Assembly (NCBI GenBank): GCA_947179155.2
Contig: OX359264.1
Location: 57,584,702-57,648,701 of the forward strand
Length of the DNA: 64,000 nt
Direction: 5' to 3'
From: Hedera helix
Taxonomy: Eukaryota > Streptophyta > Magnoliopsida > Apiales > Araliaceae
Shown here: piece by piece, positions 35,501-47,485 of the stretch
Layout of the letters: each line of letters starts with the position of its first letter
Numbering within the stretch: position 1 is the stretch's first letter
The notes under the pieces: generated by a model
What the model was told of the DNA's origin: nothing
Seen by the model: the letters and a program-made list of their open reading frames with translations, nothing else
Databases searched by the model: none
Translations under genes and position numbers: made by a program

Positions 35501-35793
35501 AGGTATGATAAGGGAAGCAGTCTAATTCACCAGATTTTTGCCGTCAACAATAACACGATTTTGAGACCGAACCACACGCTTGACAACACCGGTCTCGCCT
35601 CTATCTTTGCCTCTGATTATCATCACCTGCAAATAATCAAGAATATGTAATAGTAACTAGCACATTAAAAGTTAAGCCAACAAAAGAAATTACAACAAAA
35701 TGAAGGAGTCAATAAAGACATTTTCCATCTTACATTATCTCCTCTGAGAATCTTCCAGTGATGTATGAGTTTCTGAGCTGCTTTCCAACCCAT
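32538..35793 (-). CDS. Mitochondrial-type ribosomal protein uL24 (KOW domain)
   Basis: uL24 is an early-assembling protein of the large ribosomal subunit. Five exons, all GT-AG: 35793-35734, 35626-35531, 34170-34067, 33821-33685, 32620-32538, giving exactly 159 residues, the length I know for the plant KOW protein of this type. Exon 1 is MGWKAAQKLIHHWKILRGDN. The KOW motif follows in exon 2 (VMIIRGKDRGETGVVKRVVR), then NRVIVDGKNL, the EGGIFTVEAPLHVSNVQVVD segment in exon 3, RPCKVGIRYLEDGAKVRV with the SGSIIPRPE segment in exon 4, and a conserved tail KTYDTKTGKGMPDL. Frame is kept at every junction. No obvious cleavable presequence; plant mitochondrial assignment rests on family knowledge. Intron 3 ends in a 53-bp tandem repeat; intron 4 (1.06 kb) contains an exon-like ORF fragment. 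Confidence 0.94.
32716..32919 (-). other. Exon-like ORF fragment inside uL24 intron 4
   Basis: A 67-codon frame reads protein-like for about 50 residues (PTQVQALYGQCYLLQSANAA then LAESLATFN). I do not recognise a family, and it has no partner exons. It could be a captured gene fragment or chance. Confidence 0.2.
33831..34005. repeat. 53-bp tandem repeat next to the uL24 exon 4 acceptor
   Basis: GCATCAA-AACCA recurs at 33831, 33884, 33937 and 33990, an exact 53-bp period over three full units. Each unit includes the minus-strand phrase ATTAGTAAGC read as GCTTACTAAT, followed by a CTGCAG, so branch-point-like and acceptor-like signals are repeated just upstream of the true acceptor at 33822. 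Confidence 0.9.
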
Positions 35794-36313
35794 CTCAAAC
35801 TAAAACGAATAACCCTGGGCAAATTCCAATTTCATGTTAAAGGAATTATAAACAATAAACTAAACATGAATTCATGATTAAGATTCAGTGCATCGAATGA
35901 TACATAATACCGACATCCGTCCCTGTACTCGGATATTGATAAAGAACAAAACTTTACCTTTAAGGGTTTGACTTAATTTTACATTTTTAGCATGAAATTA
36001 CAAAAGAAATGTGAAAAATGATACAGAAGTTTCAGATTTTCATCTTCAAATGTTAACCATTTTTCAGCTGGTCCTGTTAACCAGGGCGTTTCAAACATTC
36101 AAAACATACACACAGATTTAAGAGGACAGAATACCAGTGATCGAAAAAGAAAGCTTGTACCTTGATATCTGGAGGAACTCTTGATTTCTAGGGTATCGGT
36201 TATACGCACCTGGGTTTTCAGGGTTCTTTCTTTTTATTCAGCCTCTGTAGAAATCCTTTTCTTTTGCTTTTTTTGTTTTTTCGAAAATATCATTCAACTT
36301 TTATTATAATTTT

Positions 36314-36379
<66 letters not shown>

Positions 36380-38800
36380 CTTTTTATTTAATTTTTTAAA
36401 ATTTATAAAATTCCTATACATTTGAAACTTGAAAGTTATTAGCATTAATTTTTAAGGTAAAAATAATTATAGTCTTTACATAATTGATTATATTAGTGTA
36501 ATTTTTTGATTGATATATTTGAATTGTTACTAGTAGAAAGAAGTGTAAAGAAGACTTTGGATAGTAAAAATAACATCTAATTACCTGAGATTATTGGTCA
36601 GAACGGTATTATTTACCCTATAATATTTGAGATTAGGGGTTTAATTCTCGATAAAAGTCAAGATAAGTGTATGTGTGAGCTTAAATTAACAACAACAAAA
36701 AAAGATCTAATCCTTTCCACCTTATTTACAAGACTTTTCTTTCTCACCATAAGGATTAATATTCTGTACAAATTATACTAATATTGTAATTAATGTTAAT
36801 TACCCAATTCATTTGTAGTTTTACGATTATCACTTCAAAATGGGATTTTAAAAAAGGAAATTATTATTTCACAAGACAAATTGATATTTTCGCAAGATTT
36901 TACATTTTTACTCACATAAATAAATGAAGGTCACATTTATTATTTATATAAGAAAATTTTATGAAAGTATTATTTTTCTTAATAAAAATATCAATTCTCT
37001 AAAAAAATCTGCATGTTTAGAAACCAAGTGGCATTGAACTTATTTCATGGTAGCTCTTAAATTCTTGAATATGAGCTTTGAATTGTTGGAGAATAAGGAG
37101 TACATCAATGAATCTCTAAAATTATATTTTAACAATAATTAATGCATCTCTTGCTTGGCAAAAATAAAAAAAATAATGAATAAACTAGCAAAAAGAAATG
37201 AAATGAACACAATGAAAGACTCTTTTTTTGAACATCTTCGGCTATTATATTAGAAAATTAATATTTTTATAAATAAAAATGATAATTTCACTAATTCTCT
37301 ATCTCTCTCATGAATAATAGATATATCTCATACTCATGTGAAAGATCTTTTAAATATTTTAAATTTTTACTTGAGGAAATTTTGTATATTAAAGAAAATT
37401 GAAAGGCGCTTCTAGGTCTTTAGAAAACACAATTAAACAATAAATTTCTATATTATATACTTTTAAATTTTAAAAGCCTAAAATTTATTTTAACAAAATA
37501 CATGTGCATCCCATTCAACAAAAGAAAAAAAAGTCAACAAAAAATATATGACTCTTTTAAAGTACTCCCGACTCTATCCCATTATATCGAGTTTGACTTT
37601 ATTGCTATTTTTGTCTTAGAATAAAATTTTTTTATTGACTTTTATAGTTAAATTGAGTGTTACTTAAATTAATAATTTGACATATATGTTTAGATTTTTA
37701 AAAAGATAAATATTACAATTAGTACATAAATGTGTGTAGTTTATTATGTTTATGGGCATTTTGCACATATATACAAGAATAATAATTTATATTGATTTAA
37801 AAAATAATCAATTTGACTCATAAAAATCAATAGAAGAATTTTATCCTGAGACGGGGAAGTAAATCAATTTGAAATATTTTAAATTTAAAATTGATGTAAT
37901 TTATTTAACTTTTGAAAAAATAAATATTATATTTTTTAAAAAACTTATATATTTTTTATAATTGCATTATCTAAAGTTGAATTGAATGAATTCATATCAA
38001 CAAGCTTGATAACCCACGTAAAGCACGGATAAGCTTTACAAATTATATACCGAACATATTTTAGAAACAACGTATTTGAGTGAATATTTATAATTATATA
38101 TATTTTTTATTTATATTTATAATATATTAGAGCAAATTAAATGAGATAATTTTATATTAATTAGGTTCATGAATTAGTAAAATTAAAGGTTAAAATATTA
38201 GTATAATATTTCATTGACAATTTCAAAAGTAAAAACTTGAATACAATACAAATAATAATATATTTGGAAAGGGTACGTTTAATAGTAAAACCAAAAAAAA
38301 ATCCTTGGACTTTGCATATTTAATTCTAATATTTAAAAAATTCTTTAACTGCTGATTTTTAAAAAAAAAATATCTTAAATTACTTCTTTGTCGTGTTATA
38401 TTTTTTTTATTGATTGACTGACGATGATTGGTTGATTTTGAATTTAATAAAATATATACAACATTAATTACTTAATATTAATTGAAAAATTTGGAAATGA
38501 GATCTTTCTTGTTAATGGTATCATGGTATAGTGGGAGTATTAATTATGGAACAAGCACAGGAAATCCTAAATAATAATCCTTGATCGGTAATTATGGAAA
38601 TTTAAGACGGGGGTTGGCATTAATTACGCACACTTAATTAGATTATTTTCCTATTTCGTTCCGGGCAATCCCCATCAATTATTAAGATTATCTTTTAACC
38701 TTGTTTTGGACATGCTATTCTTCCGATATATATATAGGAAGGACTCCATCTAGGCTCTAACCCTAAGACTTCATCCGAATTTTATACTTAAATAAAAACT
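35794..38800. other. AT-rich spacer between uL24 and the defensin-like gene
   Basis: No gene seen. Long (TA)n tract at about 36316-36375. The region 36870-37010 carries the GATATTTTCG / AAAATATCAATTC foldback words also seen at 9.8 kb. The rest is AT-rich, without codon structure. Confidence 0.6.
36316..36375. repeat. (TA)n microsatellite, about 30 units
   Basis: Uninterrupted TA repeat, visible. Confidence 0.95.
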
Positions 38801-38832
38801 AAAAGAGTGTGGCAGAGGCAGTGCACTTTAAG

Positions 38833-38951
38833 ATGTTTGGGTTGAAAAAGATGGCTAAGCTCTCGGTTCCAACGGTAGTTATTCTTCTCATGTCAGGTAT
38901 TTTTTTGATTCTATCATTTTTCACCTTGCATGCATTAAAATGTGATTTTAA

Positions 38952-39026
<75 letters not shown>

Positions 39027-40479
39027 TATATTTACAGTCAGACTCTAAAGCGAACTACTAAAAGACGAATCAAGAACTAACCAATTAATTTAAAATAGTA
39101 AAAAAATATTTAGACAATGAAATTTGGTGAAAAACATATATATGTGGAGAAGATCATATACAAACATTTTCATGAAAAAATTCAATTGGGAAGTGGATGG
39201 AATGAAAAGTCAATATATGTGCAATCTCGAACATTGAAAGTTTTGGTAATCGTTTAACTCATTTTTAGATTGAATTTTTTTTATGAAATTTTTTATAGAT
39301 GATTTTCTCCACGTGTATATGTTTTTCACCAAATTTCATTGTCTAAATATATTTTTTACTATTTTAAATAAATTGGTTCGTTCTTGATTCGTCTTTTAGT
39401 GATCCGCTTTAGAGCCTGACTGTATATATGTATATGGAAAATATGCAGGTGCACAATTGTTTAATTTTTTAATTTACACAGTTTGTCCAAACTACGTCAT
39501 TTTGACATAGATGAAAAATCATAAATATCACTAAATTAAAAATAATCTATCAAAATGACGTAATTTTAACAGACTGTATAAATTAAAAGATTACACAAAC
39601 TATGCACCTCCTGTTTTCCCTATATATATATAAAATTTCGTCTTCAATATATTTCTTGTTTTTTTCTTGCGTTCTCCCAAACATAATTATATTGGCTGAA
39701 TAGTTTTTGTGATCGAATGTCTTAAAGTACCACTTATTTAATATCATATTATTTTAGACAAAAATTCTGATACTGCTAAATCACACCAAATTTAAATAAT
39801 CTATTTGCTTGAAATACTAATCTACACAAAAAAACTCTGAAATTTAAGATTTAATGAATTTTAATTTAGCTAATGACATTAATTTTGTAAGGGATTTACA
39901 ATTGTTACTATACTGCATTCACGACTAATATTAACAGAATTAAACTGTGTGATATATCAAGATTCAATGTTTAAAGAATTTAATTTAGTTAGGATAATAA
40001 TTTAATATTAAAAAAAAAGTGTGATTGATTAAATAAATAGGACTATTTTACATACACAACATGCAACCACAATATCAACCATAATATCCCATTTGGTCAT
40101 TAAAAAGTAGGGTCGGTCACGAATTTTTATGTCAGGATTCACTTTTTAATAATGAGATGAGATATAGTGGTTGATTTTTGTGGTTGAATGTTGTATAAAT
40201 ATACTTATCCAAGTACATATTTATTTATGCATGAATACTTTTTGAAATTATAATAGCAATATTTTATTTGGTATGGCAGTGTTGATTCCGATGGTACGTG
40301 GAAAGACTTGTGAAACCCCAATCCTAACTGTACCAGTTCTGTATTGCCCCAAGAGCGAAACGGCGGACTCAAATTGCTGGTATAATTGCCAAAATCGTTA
40401 CGGAGACCAGGCGACGGCTTCGTGTAGGGCTCCCATTGGTTTTAATGATCCAATTTGCTGGTGTCAGTTCCCTTGTTGA
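38833..40479 (+). CDS. Defensin-like (DEFL) secreted cysteine-rich peptide
   Basis: Two exons, 38833-38896 and 40280-40479, joined AG|TG in phase, giving 87 residues. Exon 1 plus the first codons of exon 2 encode a signal peptide (hydrophobic LSVPTVVILLMSVLIPMV, cut probably near VRG). The mature peptide has eight cysteines spaced C-x11-C-x9-C-x3-C-x11-C-x10-C-x1-C-x3-C, the plant defensin scaffold with its C-x3-C and C-x1-C pairs. The intron position after the signal is typical of DEFL genes. A TATATATATA box stands near 38730. A second ATG in frame (38851) could also start it. The intron (1.38 kb) holds a (CA)n(TA)n tract and a long-TIR MITE. Function (antifungal, signalling or other) cannot be told from sequence. 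Confidence 0.85.
38954..39020. repeat. Compound (CA)n(TA)n microsatellite in the DEFL intron
   Basis: CA repeats pass straight into TA repeats. Confidence 0.95.
39034..39423. mobile_element. Long-TIR MITE (about 390 bp) in the DEFL intron
   Basis: About 122 bp at the left (ACAGTCAGACTCTAAAGCG...) match the reverse complement of the right end (...GAGCCTGACTGT) at roughly 92%: I count about nine substitutions and one gap. The ends are CAGTCAG...CTGACTG flanked by TA on both sides (39033-39034 and 39423-39424), which fits a Tc1/mariner-like TA target. The central 110 bp or so is unique. The transcript of this intron would form a long hairpin. Confidence 0.9.
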
Positions 40480-40551
40480 TTCCAAGTCCCTTGCTCTTTA
40501 GTAGCTGCCCTTAATAATGGATAATTTTGATCAATAATGTTAGGCATCTCA

Positions 40552-40597
<46 letters not shown>

Positions 40598-41014
40598 ACA
40601 TATATTTATGTAAAATAACATTTTAGATCATATGTCGTCGTTACATTGGTTAAATATATTTATTGTGATTTCTATGTCATAAAAATATATTGTCTAAAAT
40701 ATAATGCAATAATAATATCGGTTAAATACATTTAAGCTCAACATAATTTTATCTCCGTGTTTATGATGTTACGAGAATACGAGTCATGAAAGATAAATAT
40801 AACTTCTTGTGAATTTATTCAAAGAATGATCAAATTCACAGAAGTTGTAGTAGTATTACTTGTCAAATTAACACAAATCAGTACTTTTATTACATTTTCG
40901 AAAGTACAATTACAGAGAAAACAAACATGAGATGTTCTTGTACAGTTTTATTGCACTTTATTCGTCCTCTCCCTATCTCATTTGGTGAAGAACTGCATGG
41001 TTCTGTGTCCCTTC
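40480..41014. other. Spacer with (TA)n tract
   Basis: (TGTG)(TA)n tract at about 40553-40594; the rest lies between the converging DEFL and Ole e 6-like genes and holds their 3' ends. Confidence 0.6.
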
Positions 41015-41404
41015 TTAGTTGTTGACGAGCTTGTCCAGATTGGCTGCACATAAAAACGGGTATCATTGAAATATTAATTAATTAGACCGATCATAAATTT
41101 ATTACATATAATAATTATAACGTCACACAATAATCATCGCACATTAAAAAATTTCAAAATTTCTAATCAACAAAGATGGTTGAAAACAAACAAACGTACC
41201 TTTGAATTCTTGGGTCCCACAATCGCTGTCGCACTTCATTTCACAGAAGGTGTAGCCTTTGTTATCCTTGTTACATTTGTCCTCGCAGTCTTGGAGGCAT
41301 TTCTTGTAATCGGTCTGAATGGCGTCCTCGGCCTCAATCACATGCACTGCTGCAAGAAAAAGGCACATGATCAAGAACACTGCAACAATCTTCTGGCCGG
41401 CCAT
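41015..41404 (-). CDS. Pollen allergen Ole e 6-like cysteine-rich protein
   Basis: Two exons, 41404-41200 and 41043-41015, 77 residues. A signal peptide (KIVAVFLIMCLFLAAVHVIE, cut near AEA/EDA) precedes a small acidic domain with six cysteines spaced C-x3-C-x3-C-x9-C-x3-C-x3-C (YTFCEMKCDSDC at the end). This matches the Ole e 6 family of small pollen proteins, whose biochemical role is unknown. Exon 2 supplies only a short tail (ANLDKLVNN), with the intron falling after EFK in phase 1. TATAGTTAT lies just upstream of the ATG in a CT-repeat leader. It converges with the DEFL gene. Confidence 0.85.
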
Positions 41405-42343
41405 TTTCCAACTCTCTCTCTCTCTTGTATATAGTTATTCTGTTTTTAATTGTTTAATTTGTTATTTTGCGTTGAACTTTTTAATTACGAGTTAATTTGG
41501 AGGGTCGCAAAGGGTAATTATTTTTATAGGGATTATTTTAGCTCTGTATCGGATGATAAACCTTAAACTATGTAAGTGCATGTGGTTTACATTTGCTTAG
41601 GGTTAAAATAGGTTTTCCGAAAACCATGGTGGACCTCCTAGCATGCAAGAACAGCAAACTAGGTCCACGATCCATAATTAGATAGAAGAAAAGGTGGTTG
41701 TCCTCGTTATATTGCAAAAATTTAGGTTATGTTTGAAACATAGAAATGTCTAGGAAAAGAAACTGAAATTTATAAATTTGTTAGATTTTCTTTTCTCTTA
41801 AAGAACATTAAGGTTTGAACGCTACTATTATTATAATTATTATTATTATTTTAGTATAAACCGACTAAAATGGATGTATATTTGTATTTTTAAAATTTTG
41901 TAATTTTTATGATCATAATCTCTATGTATACGTTGTGATTAGTATTAATTTAATATTGATTAATTTGACCATAAAAATTTATACAGCAGATAGAGGGAGG
42001 TTTATTAAGATTGCAACTAAATCTATCATTTACCTATGATCTTAACCACATATCAGATTAAATTCCCAGTGGCATTAATGTGTATCCTATGAACCCAAAA
42101 TCTTATTTAAATATTACCGTTGGCCTTGTCTGGAATACACAATAAATTTATAAAAAATGAAATCTGTATATTGAATAAGGCATTAACCACCATATGATTG
42201 AGTTACAATGTATTTGTAGGATACAAATAAACTGGTTTTCTTGATCATACTACACCCCAATAAGAATGTTTAAACACACAAACTCGAGTGACAAACACCA
42301 AACATACACACGTATATATATCGATACATAAAAAAGGACCTAT
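41405..42343. other. Spacer upstream of the Ole e 6-like gene
   Basis: No gene seen; ordinary AT-rich sequence holding the Ole e 6-like promoter and the LTPG 3' end. Confidence 0.5.
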
Positions 42344-43375
42344 CTAGTAGTAGTTCAAAATCACGATTCCTACAAATGCTAGCAGGAGAGAAGGCGATGA
42401 ATCGTAAGATGGATTAGAAGCAGATGTTGGGTTGAGCACTGGCCGAATCCCCGGAGTTGCAGTTGGATCCACCGGAGAAATAGGTGAACTTCCCGCCGGT
42501 GTTATGTCTGAAGTGGTTTCAGCTGGTGGACTTTCTGGCGCCAAGTCTGATGCTTTTGAACCTGACATAAAAGAAAAACAAGGCCTAGTAGTTATTATCA
42601 TAAATTTTTTAGAACAAAATTTTCTTGATTGATTTTAGTTCATTCTTACCTCTGGGACTAAAAGGAGAGGCAGCCGTAGCAGGTGGAGGAGTTGGTCCGA
42701 ACAAAGCAGGACCTGCCAATTATGATTTAATTTACAGTTGGATTAGTCGACTAAAATGTACAAGTCCGCTTCAGGCAGATTTTTAAATGTCATGTACTTT
42801 TTCACTTTCTTGATTCTTTATCGTTTAACCGACTCAACTCAACAATGCTCTTTATTCCAAACTAGTTGGGTGGGTAAATTCCTAATGTTTACAGCGGAGA
42901 AGAAAAGAACATATACCTGGAGCTGGTAGAGGGACACCAGAGGCTGCAACATATTAACGGATTGTTAGAGATTTCATGAAATATCAAATAAATGGTGAAG
43001 GTTAATATTTGAAACATAACCACCAAAGTTTTTACCTTTGCATTGTACTGGAACCCCAGCAGATTTACATGCTCGTGGAAGTGAAATTGCTAATGTTCTG
43101 TTAATTGGTAGAGAAAAAGGAACATTCCCCGTGACTATGAGACAAGCACAATCCATGCTAGTACTTGTAAGAGAGCGAAGCGAATCGCAGCAGGCTGCTG
43201 TTGGTGAGCCCCCATTACTACTACTTCCGGTAATGAAATTTAAGCACGGGGTAAAGCTGGTTACCATTGAACCGGTGCATGGTGAGCTAATTTGCCCATT
43301 AACAGAAATGGCTGAAAAAATTAGTTCAATTGCAAATACTGCATTTATATATGGAATAACCTTGAAATTTTCCAT
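42344..43375 (-). CDS. GPI-anchored non-specific lipid-transfer protein (LTPG/xylogen-like)
   Basis: Carries lipids at the outer face of the plasma membrane or wall. Four exons: 43375-43036, 42943-42917, 42712-42650, 42561-42344; 215 residues. Signal peptide from MENFKVIPYI. The eight-cysteine motif is complete: SSPC, TPCLNF, ACC, DCACL, RAC, VQC. Then come a Pro/Ser/Thr-rich linker and a C-terminal hydrophobic tail (SLLLAFVGIVILNYY) typical of a GPI signal. Exon 2 is a 27-nt microexon (ASGVPLPAP); its sites are good and frame is kept. Exons 2-4 encode only the linker and tail. An in-frame start further upstream exists (43504), but the ATG at 43375 directly heads the signal peptide. It is diverged from, and opposite to, the tandem array at 44-53 kb. 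Confidence 0.9.
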
Positions 43376-44176
43376 GACTAAGAAAGATAGATTATGAGAT
43401 TGCTGGTATTCATATTTGGCTAGGATTTGAGGATGGTTTATAGGTTGATGGGAGTAAGGAATTTGGAGGGAAAACTGGTAGATTGAAGTTGTTTTGGAGT
43501 TCAACTACTTTCGCTAACTTGAATAATTAAAGGGGATCAATTCTCGATTGTCTTGAATATAAATTATATGGGAGTTCAACTGTTTTCTAGTTAGGTAGGT
43601 GTGGCATTGTGCTTGGGATTTGTTATTTTTACACGTTACATATGTTAAACCAAAAAATTCATTTGATTTCCATTTAAGCTCGATTCATGACTTGATTAGT
43701 TTAAAACCGTACCTAAGTTTTTTGACTTTATCTTATAGGCTATGTTCGGAACTTGGAAGACCAAGAAAAAAGAAGATAAATGGAATAAAATAGATACTTA
43801 ACTATTATTATTATTATTATTATTATTTTAAATTTCTTACACTTAACTATATACTTGATATATGATTTTTAAAAAATATTATAATTTGATTTTTGTTCAT
43901 TCAGATCATTATAATCTGCATATAGTTTATGTTTTCTTTTTCTTCTCTCTATTGCTCAATTTCTGAATTTGATACACAGTCCTTAATACTTATGTTGTAC
44001 TGAGCTTTACAAAATCATTTAAACACTTGGAGAAAATAAAAAATAAAAAATTGAATAAAAAGGAAGATCTTCTAAAATATGCAATTCTTGCATCTAAAAC
44101 AGAGGTAGTTATCTAACAACCCACTTTTCTTTTCCTCCTTAATATATAAACAGTTAAACAAACCACCAGCTTGAGA
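43376..44176. other. Divergent intergenic region between LTPG genes
   Basis: No gene. Contains an (ATT)n stretch at about 43803-43829. It serves the minus-strand LTPG and the first array member. Confidence 0.5.
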
Positions 44177-44188
44177 GTTGGTCACCCA
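44177..44188 (+). promoter_or_regulatory. Shared LTPG promoter element, copy 1 (GTTGGTCACCCA)
   Basis: About 200 bp before the ATG at 44379; the same GTTGG-N2-ACCCA core is present before each of the four array genes. Confidence 0.6.
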
Positions 44189-44378
44189 AGTTAACCTGTA
44201 TTTCCTTGACCTATTCACTGAATTTTACATATTTAAACCCCAAGGCCTGCCCTTTCCTCCACATCAACCAAACATCAAATTCCCAAACACTAGCAAATAT
44301 CTCATCACCTGCACACACAAAAAAAAAACTTCTATTTCTCTTATTCTCTGAATTTCAAGTATCCAGAAAAATTCAGTA

Positions 44379-45199
44379 ATGGCTTCTAAAGGGGTTAACA
44401 TGGGTCTAGTCCTGGTCCTAGTAGTAATGTTGTGTGGTACAGCCACGGCTCAGTTAGGCTGCACCAGCGCACTCCTGGGCTTGTCCTCTTGCCTAAACTA
44501 CATTACAGGAAATTCATCGACTCCAGCATCTTCATGCTGCTCACAACTTGGAAATGTTGTTCAGACCCAGCCACAGTGCCTTTGCTCTGTGCTCGGTAGT
44601 GGTGGCACCGCTCTTGGTATAACAATTAATCAAACTCAGGCTCTAGCACTCCCCGGTGCTTGTAACGTGCAAACTCCACCACTTAGCCAATGCAACAGTA
44701 AGTTGAATTTCATTTTTTGGCTATGTTGATTACATTTTACCTTTGTACCTTAACATATTTGTTGAATTTGGTAAATGCAGCTGCAAATGGACCGACAACT
44801 TCAGCAACTACTCCAGCAAGTTCACCAGTGGGCTCTCCAGCTGATTCTTCACCTGAAGTTCCAAATACACCATCAGACTCGGATATTCCATCAGGTAGCG
44901 TTACAAACTCAAAATACTTGAACTCAAGGTTCTATGTTTCATATTTACAGAAATACCAACTTTTTAATATGTTTATAGACTTCATGGTAATGAAGTTTGT
45001 TGTCTGCTAAAATGTTAATAATTTCTAATCTATCTTCATAATTAAGTATAGTATTGCTAATACATAACTGACAGCAGGAAGAGGATCAAAAAAAGTCCCC
45101 TCAACCACATCTGACGGAAGCAACATCAAAGCGCCCCTTCGTTTTGTCCTCTTTGTTCTCTTCATTGCATCATGTGCTTCAACTGCCACCAGATTCTGA
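44379..45199 (+). CDS. LTPG array member 1 (GPI-anchored lipid-transfer protein)
   Basis: Exons 44379-44697, 44781-44894, 45078-45199; 184 residues. Signal peptide MGLVLVLVVMLCGTATAQ, then the eight-cysteine fold (GCTSALLG, SSCLNYITG, SSCCSQL, QCLCSVL, GACNVQ, SQC). Exon 2 encodes a Ser/Thr/Pro/Gly linker and exon 3 a hydrophobic GPI tail (RFVLFVLFIASCASTATRF). Both introns are phase 1 and the 319-nt exon 1 is the same length in array members 2 and 4. No lesion. Likely attached to the outer plasma membrane by a GPI anchor. Confidence 0.92.
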
Positions 45200-45423
45200 G
45201 CTTCCAATTGCTCAGGCCTTGTTATAGTACTGTAATAAACTATTTTGGGGATTTATTGTAATGATTCATTTTTCTATATTGGAGATTTATTATTCTATTT
45301 ACTGTCAATCTTATGGTGATTAAATTTCTCCCGGATGAAATCCTATTGTGTCATTTATTCTCGGTAAAATATGATAAGGAGACAGGGAGGGGACCTTTTA
45401 GTGTAATAATGAAACTAATAATA

Positions 45424-45424
<1 letters not shown>

Positions 45425-45456
<32 letters not shown>
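45425..45456. repeat. Poly(C) tract, 32 nt
   Basis: Uninterrupted C run in the + strand, visible. Length may be affected by sequencing of homopolymers. Confidence 0.9.
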
Positions 45457-45458
<2 letters not shown>

Positions 45459-46023
45459 GATGCAGAGTTTGAATTCTGAAGGTATTAAGAGTTTCATGGC
45501 AAGGCACAAAACTAGGCGTAATATTTAGAAATATTCAGTCCTTCAAAACCATTGTGATGACAGATACGTTTTCTGCGTGGCTTATTAATATCTCCAGCAC
45601 TTCCTAAGGCAACACAGTTGTTATTGTAAATGAGATGTCAAATGCAAAGAAGAAGTAAATATTAATGTGATTTATACTTGATAATATCTAAGAATAGAAC
45701 TCCAAATTGAGCACCATAGTTAAAACTTTTAACCAGAAAAACAGTTTCAGAGATGTCAATTAATATTTACTACATCCATGAAAATGCAACTTGAGGTATG
45801 CAATAGACCATGAGTCTCACAGATGACACTTGCAAATTAGAGATAGCACATGTTTTTCTTCCCACTCAATAAACTGCAGCCAATATTTACCAACATATAT
45901 TTTATAAATGTAATGCAGCAGCTACATTCTCCATTAAATTTAACACCAGTTAGGGGATCTTCCATGACTATAGACGCAAGGGATTAACATACGTGACCAT
46001 CTACCTTGGTGGTTTTAGTAATG

Positions 46024-46159
46024 AAGTTCACAAAAATCTGGAGTTACTGAACAAAGCACCTCCGCCCTGTGACAAACCTCAAATTTCCAGTAAGTTCACA
46101 AAAATCTGGAGTTACTGAACAAAGCACCTCCGCCCTGTGACAAACCTCAAATTTCCAGT
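46024..46159. repeat. 68-bp tandem duplication, two copies
   Basis: AAGTTCACAAAAATCTGGAG begins at 46024 and 46092, and the following 48 bases are the same in both. Looks recent. Confidence 0.95.
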
Positions 46160-47312
46160 AATTTGTCAGCTAAGGATTCTGAATGAACTAAGCTGAGCCA
46201 CTCTAAACATATATATATAGCTCATACATATTCATCTTTGTATTACTATAAGGTTCATTTGCAGTAAGCTGCTAGCATTTTCCATTGCTGAGGTCCTGAG
46301 GAATAGAATTGAACATCAAAGAGTTAATGTTAAAGTGGGACCTATAGTTTAACCCCTTGCTTTCTGTCATTTATGCACACTGTTTAATGCCAATTGAAGA
46401 ATAGCCATCATTTTTCTAAGTAAGACCTAATATTGTCTTCAAACACTTCCCTTTTTAACTTTTTTTATTTTTTTATTTTTCAATCCTGATGAAGCTGAAA
46501 CTCGAATCCGGGTTTCTAATATGATTATCTAGAGATTTCACATCTAGGGCAACTTATAGCTAAGTATCTTTTACAATATAGAAAGAAACTGATGTATCTT
46601 TTTGATAAAATTGAATAATTAAGATCTGAATAGTTAGTATATCTTAATAAATTAGATTATCCGAGTGAAAAAACATATGAATCTAAAAAACTGTTTGATA
46701 ACTAAAAAAGTGAGCTACCTGTTAATAACACTCTTTTACCATTTTAAAGGGTAAAATTTTATTTAATAATTTTAAATATTCAATTTAATAAAAATAAGTG
46801 AATAATATTGTTAAATGTATTTATATAAAACAAATATACCAATTTTTTTTTATTAAGAGACGACTCTTAATGATTTGGATTTCATTTTATGTCTTACCGA
46901 TTAAAAGGCAAGCAAAATTTTAATAAACAACTTTTGTCACTTATTCAGACATGGGTTCATTGAGAAGCATTAAGACCCAAACAAACACAACCTTAGCATT
47001 ATAGTTGTTTAACCAAAGTAATTTTGGAGCAAGTAGAACCATTCTGCAGCCGAACAATCAGTCAAATTTACTACCTACTACCTGTACAGCTAGCTAAGCA
47101 CAGTTCTTACACTAGTATTAACTGTATTTTGCTTAATCAGCAGAGCTAGGTGCACCTAAGAAAGGAGTTCACCTGACCTTTTTAAAAACAAACCTATATA
47201 TGTATTTTAATATGTAACAGTTAGCTATCTACTCTTGATTATAATGATTAATTGATGACAGAGCTTATTTTTGAAAGCTGTTTAATTATTAGGAAACCCC
47301 TAGTTAGAAAGA

Positions 47313-47324
47313 GTTGGCCACCCA
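47313..47324 (+). promoter_or_regulatory. Shared LTPG promoter element, copy 2 (GTTGGCCACCCA), with TATA box after it
   Basis: About 170 bp before the ATG; TATATAAATCCAC follows at about 47364. Confidence 0.6.
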
Positions 47325-47485
47325 ACGGTACCTATACGCATTGTCTCTTGTATTCAAGTTCCTTATATAAATCCACTACTTACTTTTACTGCATACTCAA
47401 ATCTTAACTCGCAAACACACATAAGCTCTTGCAAACCCCCTCACTGTTGTCCCTTTTGTTATTAGTTACTAAGGAAAAGCAACTT

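Larger units (their letters stand above)
45200..47312. other. Spacer between array members 1 and 2
   Basis: No gene. A 32-C homopolymer lies at 45425-45456 and a 68-bp perfect tandem duplication at 46024-46159. Some stretches (for example around 45600, 45950 and 47150) can be aligned with the spacer before member 3, so the array grew by duplication of gene plus upstream DNA. Confidence 0.65.

Noticed and set aside
43038..43397. 119-codon ORF on the plus strand
   Set aside because: Exact antisense of exon 1 of the minus-strand LTPG gene, which has the eight-cysteine motif.
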